The position numbers were made by a program, and so were the translations under genes. The notes beneath the pieces were generated by a model. It had not been told where the DNA came from. It searched no databases and saw only the letters and a program-made list of their open reading frames with translations. A stretch of DNA of 64,000 nt from Eremothecium cymbalariae DBVPG#7215 (Eukaryota; Ascomycota; Saccharomycetes; Saccharomycetales; Saccharomycetaceae): contig NC_016449.1 of the NCBI RefSeq assembly GCF_000235365.1, positions 496,001 to 560,000 on the forward strand. The letters are read 5' to 3'. Each line of letters begins with the position of its first letter. Position 1 is the stretch's first letter. Shown here piece after piece: positions 19,419 to 30,487 of the stretch.

Positions 19419-22400
19419 TCAATAACCGTAATAGCTACCGTTATTAGATTCTTGTGTTCTTGATCTACTAGTAGACTTCAACAAAGTTTTGAAACCATTG
19501 CACAGTTGAATCACAGTTGGGTAATTATAGTCCGCTAGGGAAAATCCATTATGTGTTAATTTAACGTTCCATGTACAAAGTTTGGACTGTGCGTTAATCT
19601 TGAACATGAGGTAGAACCAGCCTGGGTGCTCATAATTAAAACTCAGATAGTATACTGATCTGTTGGAGTTGACTTTGGAGTAGTCTTCTATGAACTTTAT
19701 GACGTCCTTCTTAGTACCCTTTTTGAATTTCTCATTCGAAGTAATCTCGTTTAGTAACTTTATTTTATTCTGTAGGTATTCAACAATTATGTGATCCAGG
19801 TCATTGAACTTGCTACCATCGACAATCAATGTTTTACCTAAAGCCAACGGGTTTTCTTTGTCCATTTCTTGAATATCAACATGTTGGAACAAGTCTTTAT
19901 CTAATTTCCAGGTGATGGCCAAGTGGTCGTCGCCACGTGAGGACAACCTGATTACAAATTCACCACGTTCTTTACTTCTTAGATAGTCTTCAGCTTGTCT
20001 ACCGTTGAAGGGGAAGTAGTATGGGTGATTGATGACTCTGTGAGTTCTCTTGGCACGAGCCTCTGCCATGGAAATCTTCTTTTCTTCTTCAACGTCTTCT
20101 AGTTCTTGCTTTAAGTTCCAAGTTGCCGGATCCTTGCTATAGTCTACTGGAATATATTGATGTTTAACATCGTGATCTAATAGAGAAACTTCAGCACTTA
20201 TATTTTCGTAGTCAATAAAAATAACTTTGGCAGCATAGGTTTTCCCAACTTCGTAAATATCGGAAGCTGATCGTTTTAATTGGGCACCGAGATGCCTTTG
20301 GGCATTCACAATACACTCAACTTGAGAGTTTGTAACACAAATGATATCATTATGTTTGAATCTCTCAACTCTTACTGGAATGATACTTCCTTTGAAGAAA
20401 GTTTTATCTGTTTCACCAGTCAAGGTAGTAAATATTTCGTCCCCTTGCAAGGGGTGGAAGTCATTCCTCAATTCTTCGAAACCTTCTAATAATTCTAAAA
20501 CAATTGTATTCAAGTTATTTAGCTTCCTTTGTCCGGTAGTCTTTTCGAGTTCCTCAGCATAAGCATCTAAATTTAAAGATTCTAGTTTCATCCTACGATC
20601 TGGGTCTTCCCGCAACAATTCAATAAACTCACTCATGGCACCTTGTTCTCCTTTTTCACGAATAGCATCTGGATCATATTCAAGAGCATCCGCCGCCACT
20701 TTGGTGGCTAAATGATAATCTTCTGGGTGGATTCTAGTGCTGTCGAGATGATCATGTTCCAAATCCTCGTACCTCTGGTTTTTCTCGTTCCAAGAAATGT
20801 ACAAGAAACCAGCCGAATTCATAAAAATAGTCTTATGCAAGATGTCGTGTGTTATCAACTGCTGACGTGCTAACAATGGTTCGTTCAATCTCTGCAGTGA
20901 TTCTAAGAAATCAATAGCTTTCCGCTTACCTAGACCAGCAATATATTGCAAAGCTTTAGCGTAATACGGATTATCATTAGCTTTGTTAACTTCAACGCCT
21001 ACCAAATTCACGATATCGACAAAGGATGTTTCCAATGCACGTTGAAAGATATTTCGCGGCAAAAGAGATTGATGAGGATGTATCGATAGTGACTGAAGTT
21101 CCTCTTGAGACAGATTAGCGTATTCTAAGAGCGGAGAGTGGATATAACGACCCAAGGCAATACAATACTTAACCAGCGTGGGTTTATTAGGGAATTCTTG
21201 AGCGGCACGATCACTAGACTGATAACGGGTAGCAATTTCATCCTCAACAAATATAACTGGAATATTATGTCCTCTGTTATCTACAAGCTGTTTCTTCTGG
21301 ATTACCTCTTGGATTTTTTTAAGCAGCTTCTGAGTTTTCGGATTAGGACCATTTATACCGATAACATTTGGTTGCGCCTCTTGAATAATATTATCTAAAG
21401 CAGCTTCAAAGGCTTGTGGCTGGTCTCTATCGAATGGATTTTGCACCATTTTGTAGTCTTTCAAGAAATCACCCTTTCGACTTAACAAAACAGCAATGAT
21501 AGCATCTAAACCAAATCTGCCTTGTCCGCATGAAACAGTCAATACCCTGGACATTTTTGGCTCCCGTGGGTTAGCAATAAACGGAGCTTGATCCAATTTA
21601 GACATGAATCGATGGCGAACACTATTGGCAACCAATTTTTGGCACGATTTCTTTAATTCATCCTTAATTTCTTGAGCAATATCACTGAAAATCTTGTCTA
21701 AAGCACGGTAAAAAGCGTTGCGTCTAAAATTGTTCCATTCAATGGCAATCTCCGATGTATTTGTAGTTTCCAAGGCCGTTTGAAATAAGTGATCACAATA
21801 TTGATCTTGAGAGGACATATGGATTTTGATGTCCATCAAATGTAGTGATTCCGCTTCAAGCATTCTCAAAAATACATCCGGTGCACTACGGAAATGACCG
21901 GGGGTTCTGTTAATCGCATATTTGATATCCTCATACGGAGAACCCCTTTGTATTTCCTTTTTTCCTTTAGTAGTCACAGCCACATCCACAATGTAATATT
22001 TGTAGAAATCGGTTCTCACCTTCTGTCGAACTTTAGGATTGTTGCCAATTTCTAAAGAGTAATATTTCTGAACCGTATCTAAAGCCAACTTGTGATTCTT
22101 TGCAAATATCTGTAAATCTGCGCTTGCAGACTCCAGAACTTGGGTAACGGATTCAGTGGGTTTCAAACTAGGATGGTCAACAACAGGATATATTTGGTTT
22201 TCAGCGCCAATATTTTCACCTATTTGCTCTGCAGTTATGCCGACGTCCTTTATAACTTGGTATAATGAACTAGCTTTAAACTTTTCATAACTAGAGTTTT
22301 TCAAGTGTTTTTTAGTACTCGAAGATGACTCCGAAAGTAATGCGTCGTTAATTTCATGAGCATATCTGAATTCCAGATAATTGTAAATGTCTTGTAAAGA

Positions 22401-23716
22401 GTTCAATTCGGTCATTGATTCTTCATTGAAGTAATCATCAACAAGAGAGTCATGAAGATTTAACTGCTCATAAAACTTCCGAACATAATCACGCTTATAG
22501 ATTATACTATGAAATTCAATGTCATAAAAACAATATCCCATAAGTCATCTTCACTTAAAATAAACCCATTCTTATCCTTCGAGGATATATAATTACGGCG
22601 ATATGCATATATGAAAGATACTTCCAAGTTTTCTTCGCTGATGAACTTTACGGCGTTGCCAACGGCCTCTCTAAACTCAGTTAAATCATAGGTTGCACCA
22701 AAATTTTTATCAACAGCAATTTTATCACTAATCCATGTCTGTTCTAATAATTGATCCTCTGGAGTCAACTGACCATAGTTTTTTAAACCAGCCCTCAGTT
22801 CTTGATATCTTTCTGGGATATCTGACCTTCTTATAACCATATCCTCATCAGTCATCAAATTCTTTTTTAAGTCCTGCATGTCATAGATATCCTGTAACGT
22901 GATTTTCTTTTTCTTCTGTTCACTAACATCTTCCTCTTGATCAAGTTGTTGATAATCATCAATGTTTTCCAAATCATCCTCATTCTCCACTGCTAATGCC
23001 CAATCATAATCATGCCCATCTCCAAAGATATCATACATTTCATCTATCTTGTCTGAAGATAACCCAGTTATTTGGGCAGATTGTTTACTTCTCTGCTCCT
23101 TCAAGTTTCTTCTTTGTTGTCTGGTTTCCTCATCCTCATCTGAAAATTCGTCCTCTTCAATGAAATCATCCAATTCATCGAGTACATCCTTTTTACCAAC
23201 TCTAACACGTGTATCCTCGCCTTCATCAAACCCATCTTCATCCTCCTCCTCCGAAAAGAAATCTTCGAGCCTATTAGAATTTGATCGCGTACCAACTTCT
23301 TGTTCATTAGATTCTTGCTCCATTGGTGACCCGGCTCTTTTCAATCTCTTGAACTTGCCCTTGTTCGCATCATCTGATGTTGCGGTTATACGTTTTACAC
23401 CTGCATTTTCCATCAAAAGATCTAAATCATCCTCTGACAGCTTACCATCTTCCTCCTCCTCCCTTGGCCTTCTCTTATGCTTCCGTCTTCTCTTTTTCTG
23501 AAAAGACAATGCATCCTCTTCGTCATCAGAAACAATAAACCCCTCTTTAATCTTTTGAGCTTCCTCCTCATCATCATCTAAATCATCATCTTCTTCAGAT
23601 GAATCAAACACATCTTCACCCTCTTCTTCATCACTTGGGGTACGATCTCCGTCAATATTTTCATCAATCACCCGCTCTTCCGTCAGCCCTTCTATCGCAT
23701 GCTCTTCACCAGACAT
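19419..23716 (-). CDS. SPT6: Transcription elongation factor and histone chaperone Spt6 (frameshifted)
   Basis: Orthologue of YGR116W, an essential nuclear histone H3-H4 chaperone that travels with RNA polymerase II. It starts at 23716 ([20 protein letters not shown]) with a very acidic N-terminus (about 1-240) that includes the Spn1-binding stretch. The helix-turn-helix/YqgF/HhH core follows ([39 protein letters not shown]-like [12 protein letters not shown]), then an S1 domain ([14 protein letters not shown]) and the tandem SH2 module ([40 protein letters not shown]). The frame breaks at 22526-22530: a T5 run appears to lack one T. The first frame ends a few codons later, while the other frame continues with YDIEFHS, the conserved sequence. 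One restored base gives 1432 residues against 1451 in S. cerevisiae. Confidence 0.93.
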
Positions 23717-24336
23717 ATTCTTTGTTCAAACTAATTTTGCAATCTACCTTGTACCTAAACAGAATCAATGAAATCAGATACAGGATACACAACAAAAAAC
23801 AAACTGCTGAAATACAATTCCTAGCAGTGGAAATCTGAACTTCCCTTCTAATTGTTTGACTTTAAATATCGTTTTGAACAGTTCACTACATTAAAACCGT
23901 CAAACTAGTTAAACTTTTAAAAACTGAAGCTTTAATTTTTTAAAATAATGCAATGTTGAAAAAATTTGCACGCTCTTCGCGATCGTTGGAAACGAGATCC
24001 AGTTACCAAGGTTTACGACGCTAGTGCGAAGTATTACGGGTATTAATTAGCGAGAATGGATGATGGGTTTGATACATCTAGTTGATTTGGCAGTGCCAGG
24101 TCATTGTGTTCCTGGAGAAGCAGTTTTCAGGTCTGGTATAACCGAATCAGCGAAATATATGCGATATACAAAAGCACAGACAGAACAGGAACATCAATAA
24201 TAATTATACCGTTTGACATATATAACACACGCATTTATATGAAAACTATGCCATTACATAGATTTAAGGTTATATATAGACAAAAAAGATCAGGTAATAT
24301 GATTCTAACAAGCGATAAAGAGGGGGCGCGGGATTT
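23717..24336. other. Intergenic region, SPT6 promoter and CTR1 3' flank
   Basis: 620 bases. The part near SPT6 is A/T-rich; nothing in the rest supports a gene. An open frame starting at 24104 runs antisense into the CTR1 3' end and is treated as spurious. Confidence 0.55.
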
Positions 24337-25362
24337 TTACATGAACTTTTCAGCAGGCATTAAGTCGACATTCATGCTACCGCCCTGCTCGCGATGTTTT
24401 GAAAGCTCGGTAGCCTCCCGTTCATGACGTTCCTCCTGTTCCACAGGATCTGCAGGACCGCAGCAGCAGCTTTTTTCATTTGCAACGTTATTTTTCCGAA
24501 CAATAGAGACATCTTTTGTAATTGAGCCAGAGTCCAGATCATTGGAGCCAATCTCTGTGATACCTTCAGGGAAGCTGCGGGTATCATTTTCGTGGAAGCC
24601 ACAAGAACAACTGAGTCCTCCTGGACAATTCTTTCGTCTTTCAATCTCACGCTTCAAGTCCCATCTGCGCAACAGGATGATCTTGACCCTATTGAAAAAG
24701 ACCTCAGCAAGAGCAAGTCCTACAACAACAGCAAATATGTACGCTGCAACATAGGTCATAGCAATAAGCATCAACATGTAGACTAGTAAAGTAGAAGCGG
24801 CAGTTAACAGCAGTCTGATTAGATCCTGGCCCAGGTCTCTCCATGTAGGACTAAAAATATCAAACACCAAATGATGCAGCGGAGGGATTATTCGGTTATA
24901 TTGTGATTCTTTGTCCCCCCCAACAGTCGCATCCCCATTATGGACATTTTTCAAACCTGAACCGCCGCGTATTGGTGCCGCTGAAGCAGGTGTACTATCC
25001 ACCGTCTTGAACCACTTGACCTCCAAACACCAACTAGCAAATAAAAGAGATTTATACGCAAAAGCGGTCGCGACTATCAACAAGAATATCCCCAACGCCT
25101 CTCCGCCATTGCCTGCAGTTAAATTCTTGAAGAGAACTGGGTAGTGCTTATAGCTCGTGGTTAGATACGAATTCATCATCATCATATGGCCATGACCCGA
25201 AGTTGCGGATTCAGAACTATGCGAACCCGAATGCGCTGCCATCGTAGAAGAGGCACTCATAGTAGGTGTTGAGCTAGTATCCATATCGTGATGCCTGAGC
25301 ATAGTCGAATCTAATAGGGAGCTGATATTAACAAGCGAACCTATACTTGATTCCATCATCAT
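24337..25362 (-). CDS. CTR1: High-affinity copper transporter Ctr1
   Basis: Plasma-membrane Cu(I) importer of the Ctr family, 341 residues against 406 for S. cerevisiae Ctr1 (YPR124W). The extracellular N-terminus is rich in Met, His and Ser (HDMDTSSTPTMSAS, GHGHMMMMNSY), typical of copper capture. Three membrane spans follow: GEALGIFLLIVATAFAYKSL, then LLVYMLMLIAMTYVAAYIFA, which holds the essential MxxxM filter (M-LIA-M), then the adjoining VVVGLALAEVFFNRV. The cytosolic tail is Cys-rich (LSCSCGF and KSCCCGP), suited to passing copper on or sensing it. It lies next to the YPR125W orthologue after SPT6, as expected. A near-match to a Mac1 site (TTTGCTCG near 25541) lies upstream. Confidence 0.9.
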   Translation of the reverse strand: MMMESSIGSLVNISSLLDSTMLRHHDMDTSSTPTMSASSTMAAHSGSHSSESATSGHGHMMMMNSYLTTSYKHYPVLFKNLTAGNGGEALGIFLLIVATAFAYKSLLFASWCLEVKWFKTVDSTPASAAPIRGGSGLKNVHNGDATVGGDKESQYNRIIPPLHHLVFDIFSPTWRDLGQDLIRLLLTAASTLLVYMLMLIAMTYVAAYIFAVVVGLALAEVFFNRVKIILLRRWDLKREIERRKNCPGGLSCSCGFHENDTRSFPEGITEIGSNDLDSGSITKDVSIVRKNNVANEKSCCCGPADPVEQEERHEREATELSKHREQGGSMNVDLMPAEKFM

Positions 25363-25753
25363 TCTATGATACTGCTGGAACTAGCAAACAAAGACAATCT
25401 CTTTATACTTCCTGATTTCTGAATCCCCTCAAAATACCTTCATCCTGTAAGCTGAAACCTATTCCAACATATCCTTTTATAGTTCGGCCAATAGACCCAA
25501 TGCTGAATGAAGTACTACTAACTTTCAAATGAAGGCGCACTATTTGCTCGCGCGTAATAAAAAGTCGAGAAATATCGTCGGAGGTTTTTGACAAAAAAAG
25601 AAAAATCCGGGTGCTCTTTAAAAGATCATGAGAACATTGTGAGTTGAAATTGTTGTGGGTATCAATACATAGATTTATTACTGTCACCAGCAGTGTGGTT
25701 AATGATCTGGGTGGGGGTATTGCTCGTTAAAACACTAAAGTAAATAAACGACA
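25363..25753. other. CTR1 promoter and DAM1 3' flank
   Basis: 391 bases. TTTGCTCG near 25541 and a related ATTGCTCG further up differ by one base from the Mac1 copper-response element TTTGCTCA. No other feature is clear. Confidence 0.4.
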
Positions 25754-26815
25754 TCATCGAAATGGTGGACGGCTGGCTACTGCATGAGAGGTTGAGGTCG
25801 CAGCCGAGGCACTGTGTGGGACCATACCGCTGTTTGTGGGATTGGTAATATTATGTCTTCTTCTTGTAGCAGCGGCTTTAACGGCGCTGGTAGGTCGCAG
25901 TTGCTGGGGTCTCTTGTTAGATATTCTGCTTGCACTAACAGCTAACGACTTTCTCTTCTCGTTATTCGACGCGGGAAGAGGATGTGTGGTTGAGCGGGTT
26001 CGGGAAACTGCTGAATTCGTGGTATTCTTAAAAATCGAGTTGTTCGATTTATGCCCTGTTATATCGATGTTCCGGATTTGGTTGAGGATGGAGTATCTTC
26101 TCTTATTCTTCATGGATTTTGTATGTGCTGTCAAAGGGCCCGCAATGGCAGCATTTTTCGTAGGTGCTGCTGTTGGCGGCTTTAGATTCATTATGGTTGG
26201 ATTAGAAACAAAGGACGCAGCAGTATTATCCTCGTCTTCCTCCTCCTCGGTAACAACGTTATGCGTGGTCATCATAGTACTGAACATACTCGGGTGTAAA
26301 GGCTTTGCGAACTGTAACTTCGATTTTGTTGCATTGGGTTCCTTTTCTTGAAGCACTGCGGACGGCTCATTGTCTAGCCCATGCAACTCCGCCATTAAAC
26401 TCTCACGTTCACGCGCCAGCTGGTTCAATTCCTTCTTTATAGCAAGCTCTCCTGCGGTATCATGTGGCAGGTTAGGGAAATCGACACACCAGGAATTGCA
26501 CATAAGCCCATAAAGTAACGCACTCACCGATTCGTTTAAATCCACAAGCGATTCATGTATAAAATTCATATGTGTGAAATTAGAATCCAATGTAATTACC
26601 GAGTCTGTCAACTCTTGAATCTGCGGTAGCAAAAACGTATCCACCATACTAGTATCTCTCATTTCATTACTACCGAGGTTATTGTTAGCTACCCCGTTGT
26701 TTCCGGCATGGTCCCCACTACCCCCAATAGATGATCTTCTTGAGCCTGGATTGCTGGAAATAGAAAGTCTATATTCCGTAGCCGTCTTAGTCTCACGACC
26801 AGTATCTTTAAACAT
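25754..26815 (-). CDS. DAM1: DASH/Dam1 kinetochore complex subunit Dam1
   Basis: Subunit of the ten-protein Dam1 ring that couples kinetochores to microtubule ends; target of Aurora B/Ipl1 and Mps1. The 353 residues compare with 343 in S. cerevisiae (YGR113W). The N-terminal segment YRLSISSNPGSRRSSIGG contains Ipl1-type RRS sites. The Dam1 domain (about 55-135) reads TFLLPQIQELTDSVITLDSN, THMNFIHESLVDLNESVSAL and YGLMCNSWCVDFP. The C-terminal half is low-complexity, basic and Ser/Thr-rich (KNKRRYSIL, KRKSLAVSASR), matching the microtubule-binding, Ipl1-phosphorylated tail. SHY1 (YGR112W) is its neighbour in the same orientation, as in S. cerevisiae. Confidence 0.92.
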   Translation of the reverse strand: MFKDTGRETKTATEYRLSISSNPGSRRSSIGGSGDHAGNNGVANNNLGSNEMRDTSMVDTFLLPQIQELTDSVITLDSNFTHMNFIHESLVDLNESVSALLYGLMCNSWCVDFPNLPHDTAGELAIKKELNQLARERESLMAELHGLDNEPSAVLQEKEPNATKSKLQFAKPLHPSMFSTMMTTHNVVTEEEEDEDNTAASFVSNPTIMNLKPPTAAPTKNAAIAGPLTAHTKSMKNKRRYSILNQIRNIDITGHKSNNSIFKNTTNSAVSRTRSTTHPLPASNNEKRKSLAVSASRISNKRPQQLRPTSAVKAAATRRRHNITNPTNSGMVPHSASAATSTSHAVASRPPFR

Positions 26816-27073
26816 CCCTGAGCCTGCACAATCGCTTACCTACTTGGACTGTTGTCCGCTGAGAAACTCGTTGTTTTTGATCGTAGAGAAGGAAACCGAT
26901 TTTTGCATAGCTTTTGTTCTGCTGCTCGCGTCCACAGATCTTCAAACGCCGTATACCTTGATAAACGGTATATCAATTGATATATTGGGTAGATATACAG
27001 TAATTAGAGACATATATACATGGTTAATAGGGTATGGGGGTAGTTGAACAGCAATCGATGTTTGATGTTGAGC

Positions 27074-28180
27074 TTACATATTTCTTTTAGCGTGTAGCAA
27101 CTTTTCGCTCTTCAGCTTGGTTTGGGAAACTGCGCTGCCGCGAGAATTCCTTAAGGCGACAATGAGGTAGACTGTTGAAAGGAAGGATAAGCCATACCAG
27201 GTGAACATGTATTGTAGGTGTGTGTTTCTGAGATCAATCTTTGGGGGCTTCCCAATTGGAACACCTGCTTTGATGAATTGGTATTCACTGAATTCGAATT
27301 CAGAATTTTGAGGGGGATTAGTGGCAGCAGAAACAATGGGTTGACTCTCTTGTACGTTATTTTTAGTCCAAAATTTCCACCATGCGTGCTTCTTATTTGC
27401 TGCGGTGGTATCTTCAGATGTCACGGGTTCGTTCTCAGGCCAATGGTGGTCTTTATAGTCTAAAATGGCTTGTAGATGAACTGGGGCAGTATTTGAGACT
27501 GCAAACATTTGGGGGAAGTCCGGGACCTGCCATACACGACTCCCAGGGTCGGACTTATCCCATTGAAACCTGCCTTTTTTCATGGGGTTTCTCACTAAAC
27601 AACAGACTTCCACATTATCACCTTTGGGTACAGATAGATGGGGTAAACCTCGTTTTGTTGGAACAACATTTTCTTCGCTAATCCATCCTCTTTCGATGAG
27701 AAAACGTTCACCCGTATCCTTTCTCACAAAGGGCGTGAACAATATATAACCCTTGGCACCATTTTTGGAACGGGGCCCAACAAATATCTCCTCTTGGTGT
27801 TGGAATTCGCCCTTTAAAATCACTTTTCGGTATTCCCAGTCTTCACACATATCTGCTGTAAAGTTTTTGGGCAGCGGAATAGGATCATACGATAACTTGT
27901 CTTCGCTGGAGGCTATCAACTTTGTCTTCCACTTCAAACGACGCAATTGCCAATTACCCAAATATAAGGAACTTATTGGAATTGCACACATTAAGGTGAG
28001 CAATATCCTTCTTGACCATTTTCTGTCCTTCTGTTCTTTATCCTCTGGAGTTTTGGTAGTACGGATTGGTTTCCAGTCGACTATGGATGTCTTTACTGTC
28101 CGAAACTGGCCTTTATTGACTTTATTGAACTGTAACCAAAAACAGCCCCCGTTAGCTTGGAGCCTCTTGAACTTAAGCAT
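27074..28180 (-). CDS. SHY1: Cytochrome c oxidase assembly factor Shy1 (SURF1 family)
   Basis: Mitochondrial inner-membrane protein that assists maturation of Cox1 in complex IV. The 368 residues compare with 389 for S. cerevisiae Shy1 (YGR112W). A basic presequence leads to transmembrane helix 1 (ILLTLMCAIPISSLYLGNWQ) with the SURF1 hallmark GNWQLRRLKWK. The intermembrane-space domain contains EIFVGPRSKNGAKGYILFTP and RFLIERGWIS, both SURF1 signatures. A second helix lies at the C-terminus (HLQYMFTWYGLSFLSTVYLI), followed by a short basic tail. The insert between about residues 255 and 300 (KHAWWKFWTKNN...) is fungal. Confidence 0.95.
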   Translation of the reverse strand: MLKFKRLQANGGCFWLQFNKVNKGQFRTVKTSIVDWKPIRTTKTPEDKEQKDRKWSRRILLTLMCAIPISSLYLGNWQLRRLKWKTKLIASSEDKLSYDPIPLPKNFTADMCEDWEYRKVILKGEFQHQEEIFVGPRSKNGAKGYILFTPFVRKDTGERFLIERGWISEENVVPTKRGLPHLSVPKGDNVEVCCLVRNPMKKGRFQWDKSDPGSRVWQVPDFPQMFAVSNTAPVHLQAILDYKDHHWPENEPVTSEDTTAANKKHAWWKFWTKNNVQESQPIVSAATNPPQNSEFEFSEYQFIKAGVPIGKPPKIDLRNTHLQYMFTWYGLSFLSTVYLIVALRNSRGSAVSQTKLKSEKLLHAKRNM

Positions 28181-28427
28181 ATTAGAACACTGTTATTGGA
28201 AACCTGAACTCTTCGTGTTAAAGATACGAGGGGCGGGAGAGGGGATTGCGCTTTTTCTACATAGTATGGAACTTTAAGGTGAAAGTTTTGTAATTTTTTT
28301 TCTTTTCATATACCCAAAGGCGCCTTATTATAGAAAGGTACTAAACATTCACTAAATCAGATATAATATATACATATATACAGGGTGATTGTGAGGAGGA
28401 GAGAGTGTGTAATTCATCTAGAGTGTA

Positions 28428-29399
28428 TTAGCGTTCTTCCGATGCAGAGTAGTAGATCTTCCGGACATCAACAAGCTTCTTACCACGGCCGTATGCAATT
28501 TCATCCAAAGTCTTTTGAGCAGTACTGAGGGCTTGCAACGTACCCTTTGCAACATTCATTTCATTTCTTGACTTGTAAACCTTAGCACTCAAGTCTTTGA
28601 TGCCAGCACATTCACATATTTCGAACATCACATGATTTACCCGCAGACCAAAACCAGGTTTCGCTGATCTCATATGTAGCTTGACACCATGGAAACGGAA
28701 ATCGATATCCCCGTATATGGTTCTGTCCTCGTATCTGGGAATATATGTTAGGTTTCTCACAGCATCCCAGTGTGCCTTCTTAACAGCTTCCGCCATATCT
28801 TCCCTAGACTTGCCTTCACCAAGACCTACCATACCGTTGCGATCACCAACAACCACCAGAGAATAAAATGATGGAATTTTGCCCTTTGCAGTCTGGTTTG
28901 ATACTCTTTTCAAAATCAGGGGCCTCATAGTCAGCTTTTTGGAAATGTATTCAGCATTTAACCCCGTTTGTTTTTCAATTCCCCGTGCGATATTCATTGT
29001 ATCTGAGCCGAATTCATTGGCTAACGAGGCCCCCAGTGGTATGTGCAGTTTAGACGGTAACGGCTGATCCTGCCACGAAGAAGCGAATATTTTATGAGAG
29101 CCTTGGGCATGCGGACTGGGTAAACCCGGTTTATAATCCCAATATGGATGTAATTGCGTAAAGTTGTCCAAGTAAGGAGGTGCAAATTCAACATTTTCAG
29201 ACACTTTGAATTGCACGTCTCCAGGAATCACGGATTCACCCAACTCTATGGATTCGAGCAGCTCCTTTGGATAATACCTTGCCAACGTTTCCATATGTCC
29301 ACTACCAGCTGATGTTATTTTGGATACTTGACGCTTTGCTGCTCCAAACGTCGGTCTTACCGCCGGCATCGATAATACTCGTCCAATAGTCATCATCAT
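28428..29399 (-). CDS. MRPS5: Mitochondrial ribosomal protein of the small subunit, uS5m
   Basis: The 323 residues match S. cerevisiae Mrps5 (YBR251W, 307 residues). The ribosomal S5 double-stranded RNA-binding-like domain (about 155-225) is clear: [40 protein letters not shown] and [16 protein letters not shown]. The S5 C-terminal domain follows, with [20 protein letters not shown] and [11 protein letters not shown]. The N-terminus is Met-rich, basic and hydrophobic ([20 protein letters not shown]), as for a mitochondrial import signal. A Reb1 site at 29628-29635 lies 229 bp upstream. Confidence 0.93.
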   Translation of the reverse strand: MMMTIGRVLSMPAVRPTFGAAKRQVSKITSAGSGHMETLARYYPKELLESIELGESVIPGDVQFKVSENVEFAPPYLDNFTQLHPYWDYKPGLPSPHAQGSHKIFASSWQDQPLPSKLHIPLGASLANEFGSDTMNIARGIEKQTGLNAEYISKKLTMRPLILKRVSNQTAKGKIPSFYSLVVVGDRNGMVGLGEGKSREDMAEAVKKAHWDAVRNLTYIPRYEDRTIYGDIDFRFHGVKLHMRSAKPGFGLRVNHVMFEICECAGIKDLSAKVYKSRNEMNVAKGTLQALSTAQKTLDEIAYGRGKKLVDVRKIYYSASEER

Positions 29400-29627
29400 T
29401 ATACAATACGCGCAGCAGCTTAGACAGAGCCAAGATCACGGATCTAAAAAGGAAAACGACGGTATTTAGGTTTGAGGTTCCTTAACCCGCTTATTGTATA
29501 AATATGTGTCACTTTATGGAGAGAGCTCCTGCGTTTTATTAAATTTGTAGCTGAAGAAAAGAAGCTATGTATTATTTTTAATCGTCGAGATGAAACGGAG
29601 GAAAAAATTTTTGCGAGATGCTTAAAT

Positions 29628-29635
29628 CCGGGTAA
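29628..29635. promoter_or_regulatory. Reb1 site upstream of MRPS5
   Basis: CCGGGTAA, an exact match to the Reb1 consensus, in the MRPS5 promoter. Confidence 0.55.
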
Positions 29636-29777
29636 CGCAAAATAATTACATCCGTGCACCTTTGGTTATGTAATCCAACGACGGGATCTTCATCTTTTCT
29701 CTGCGCCTCCTGAAGAGATATATTAAATAAAATAAAATATAATATAATAAAAAAGATATATGCATCATAGATATAAT

Positions 29778-29780
<3 letters not shown>

Positions 29781-29808
<28 letters not shown>
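29781..29808. repeat. Tandem ATAATG/TGATAA hexamer repeat
   Basis: About four and a half head-to-tail hexamer copies in A/T-rich intergenic DNA. Confidence 0.8.
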
Positions 29809-29884
29809 ATGTTTATGTTACAAGGATGTTTCTCTTATTCATCTATAACATATGCCTGTAGGATGTACCCGCAAACCCATTACA

Positions 29885-30448
29885 TCACTTACTTGAACAA
29901 ACCTGACATGAACTCTTAACAGCATGGGTTACGTGTCTGTTGCTTACACCAGTGATGATCATTTTCTTTTCCTTTCTTGTGGGAACATACTTATAATTAG
30001 GATATTTCTTTGTGTGCTCCTCCTTCTCCTTTTTGGCAAGATCTAGCCACTGCTGTCTTTCCTCTGAAGATAAGGAGCGCCAACGCTGGCCAATATCCAC
30101 AGAGACCTGTGAATTTGTTTTGAAGGAGCCGTTTCCTCTTTCAGACTGCTTGATACGTTCTTGTGGGAACAGCTGCTGGTGCCAATGTTGACGGAAGAGA
30201 ATGAATGCGTTACGAGGGCGAGGGATGTGGTACTGCCTCTGTGTCTTCTTCTGATGCTTGTAATGGTGTGAGCAGGTGCATTCGGCGGTTTCTGCGCCGC
30301 AGTGATGATCTTCACCGGAATTTAGCTCTGTACCCGCAACACCTGTCGTGCGACCTGCAGCACAGACAGCTCTAGTGCTCCCTGCACTACTGTTGCTACT
30401 ATTATTATGGTTGTTGTTGTTGCTGTTGTTGTTCTCATTTTCATTCTC

Positions 30449-30487
<39 letters not shown>

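Larger units (their letters stand above)
29400..29884. other. Intergenic region, MRPS5 promoter and HMG gene 3' flank
   Basis: 485 bases. It holds a Reb1 site at 29628-29635 and a short tandem TGATAA repeat near 29781-29808; the rest is A/T-rich. Confidence 0.6.
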
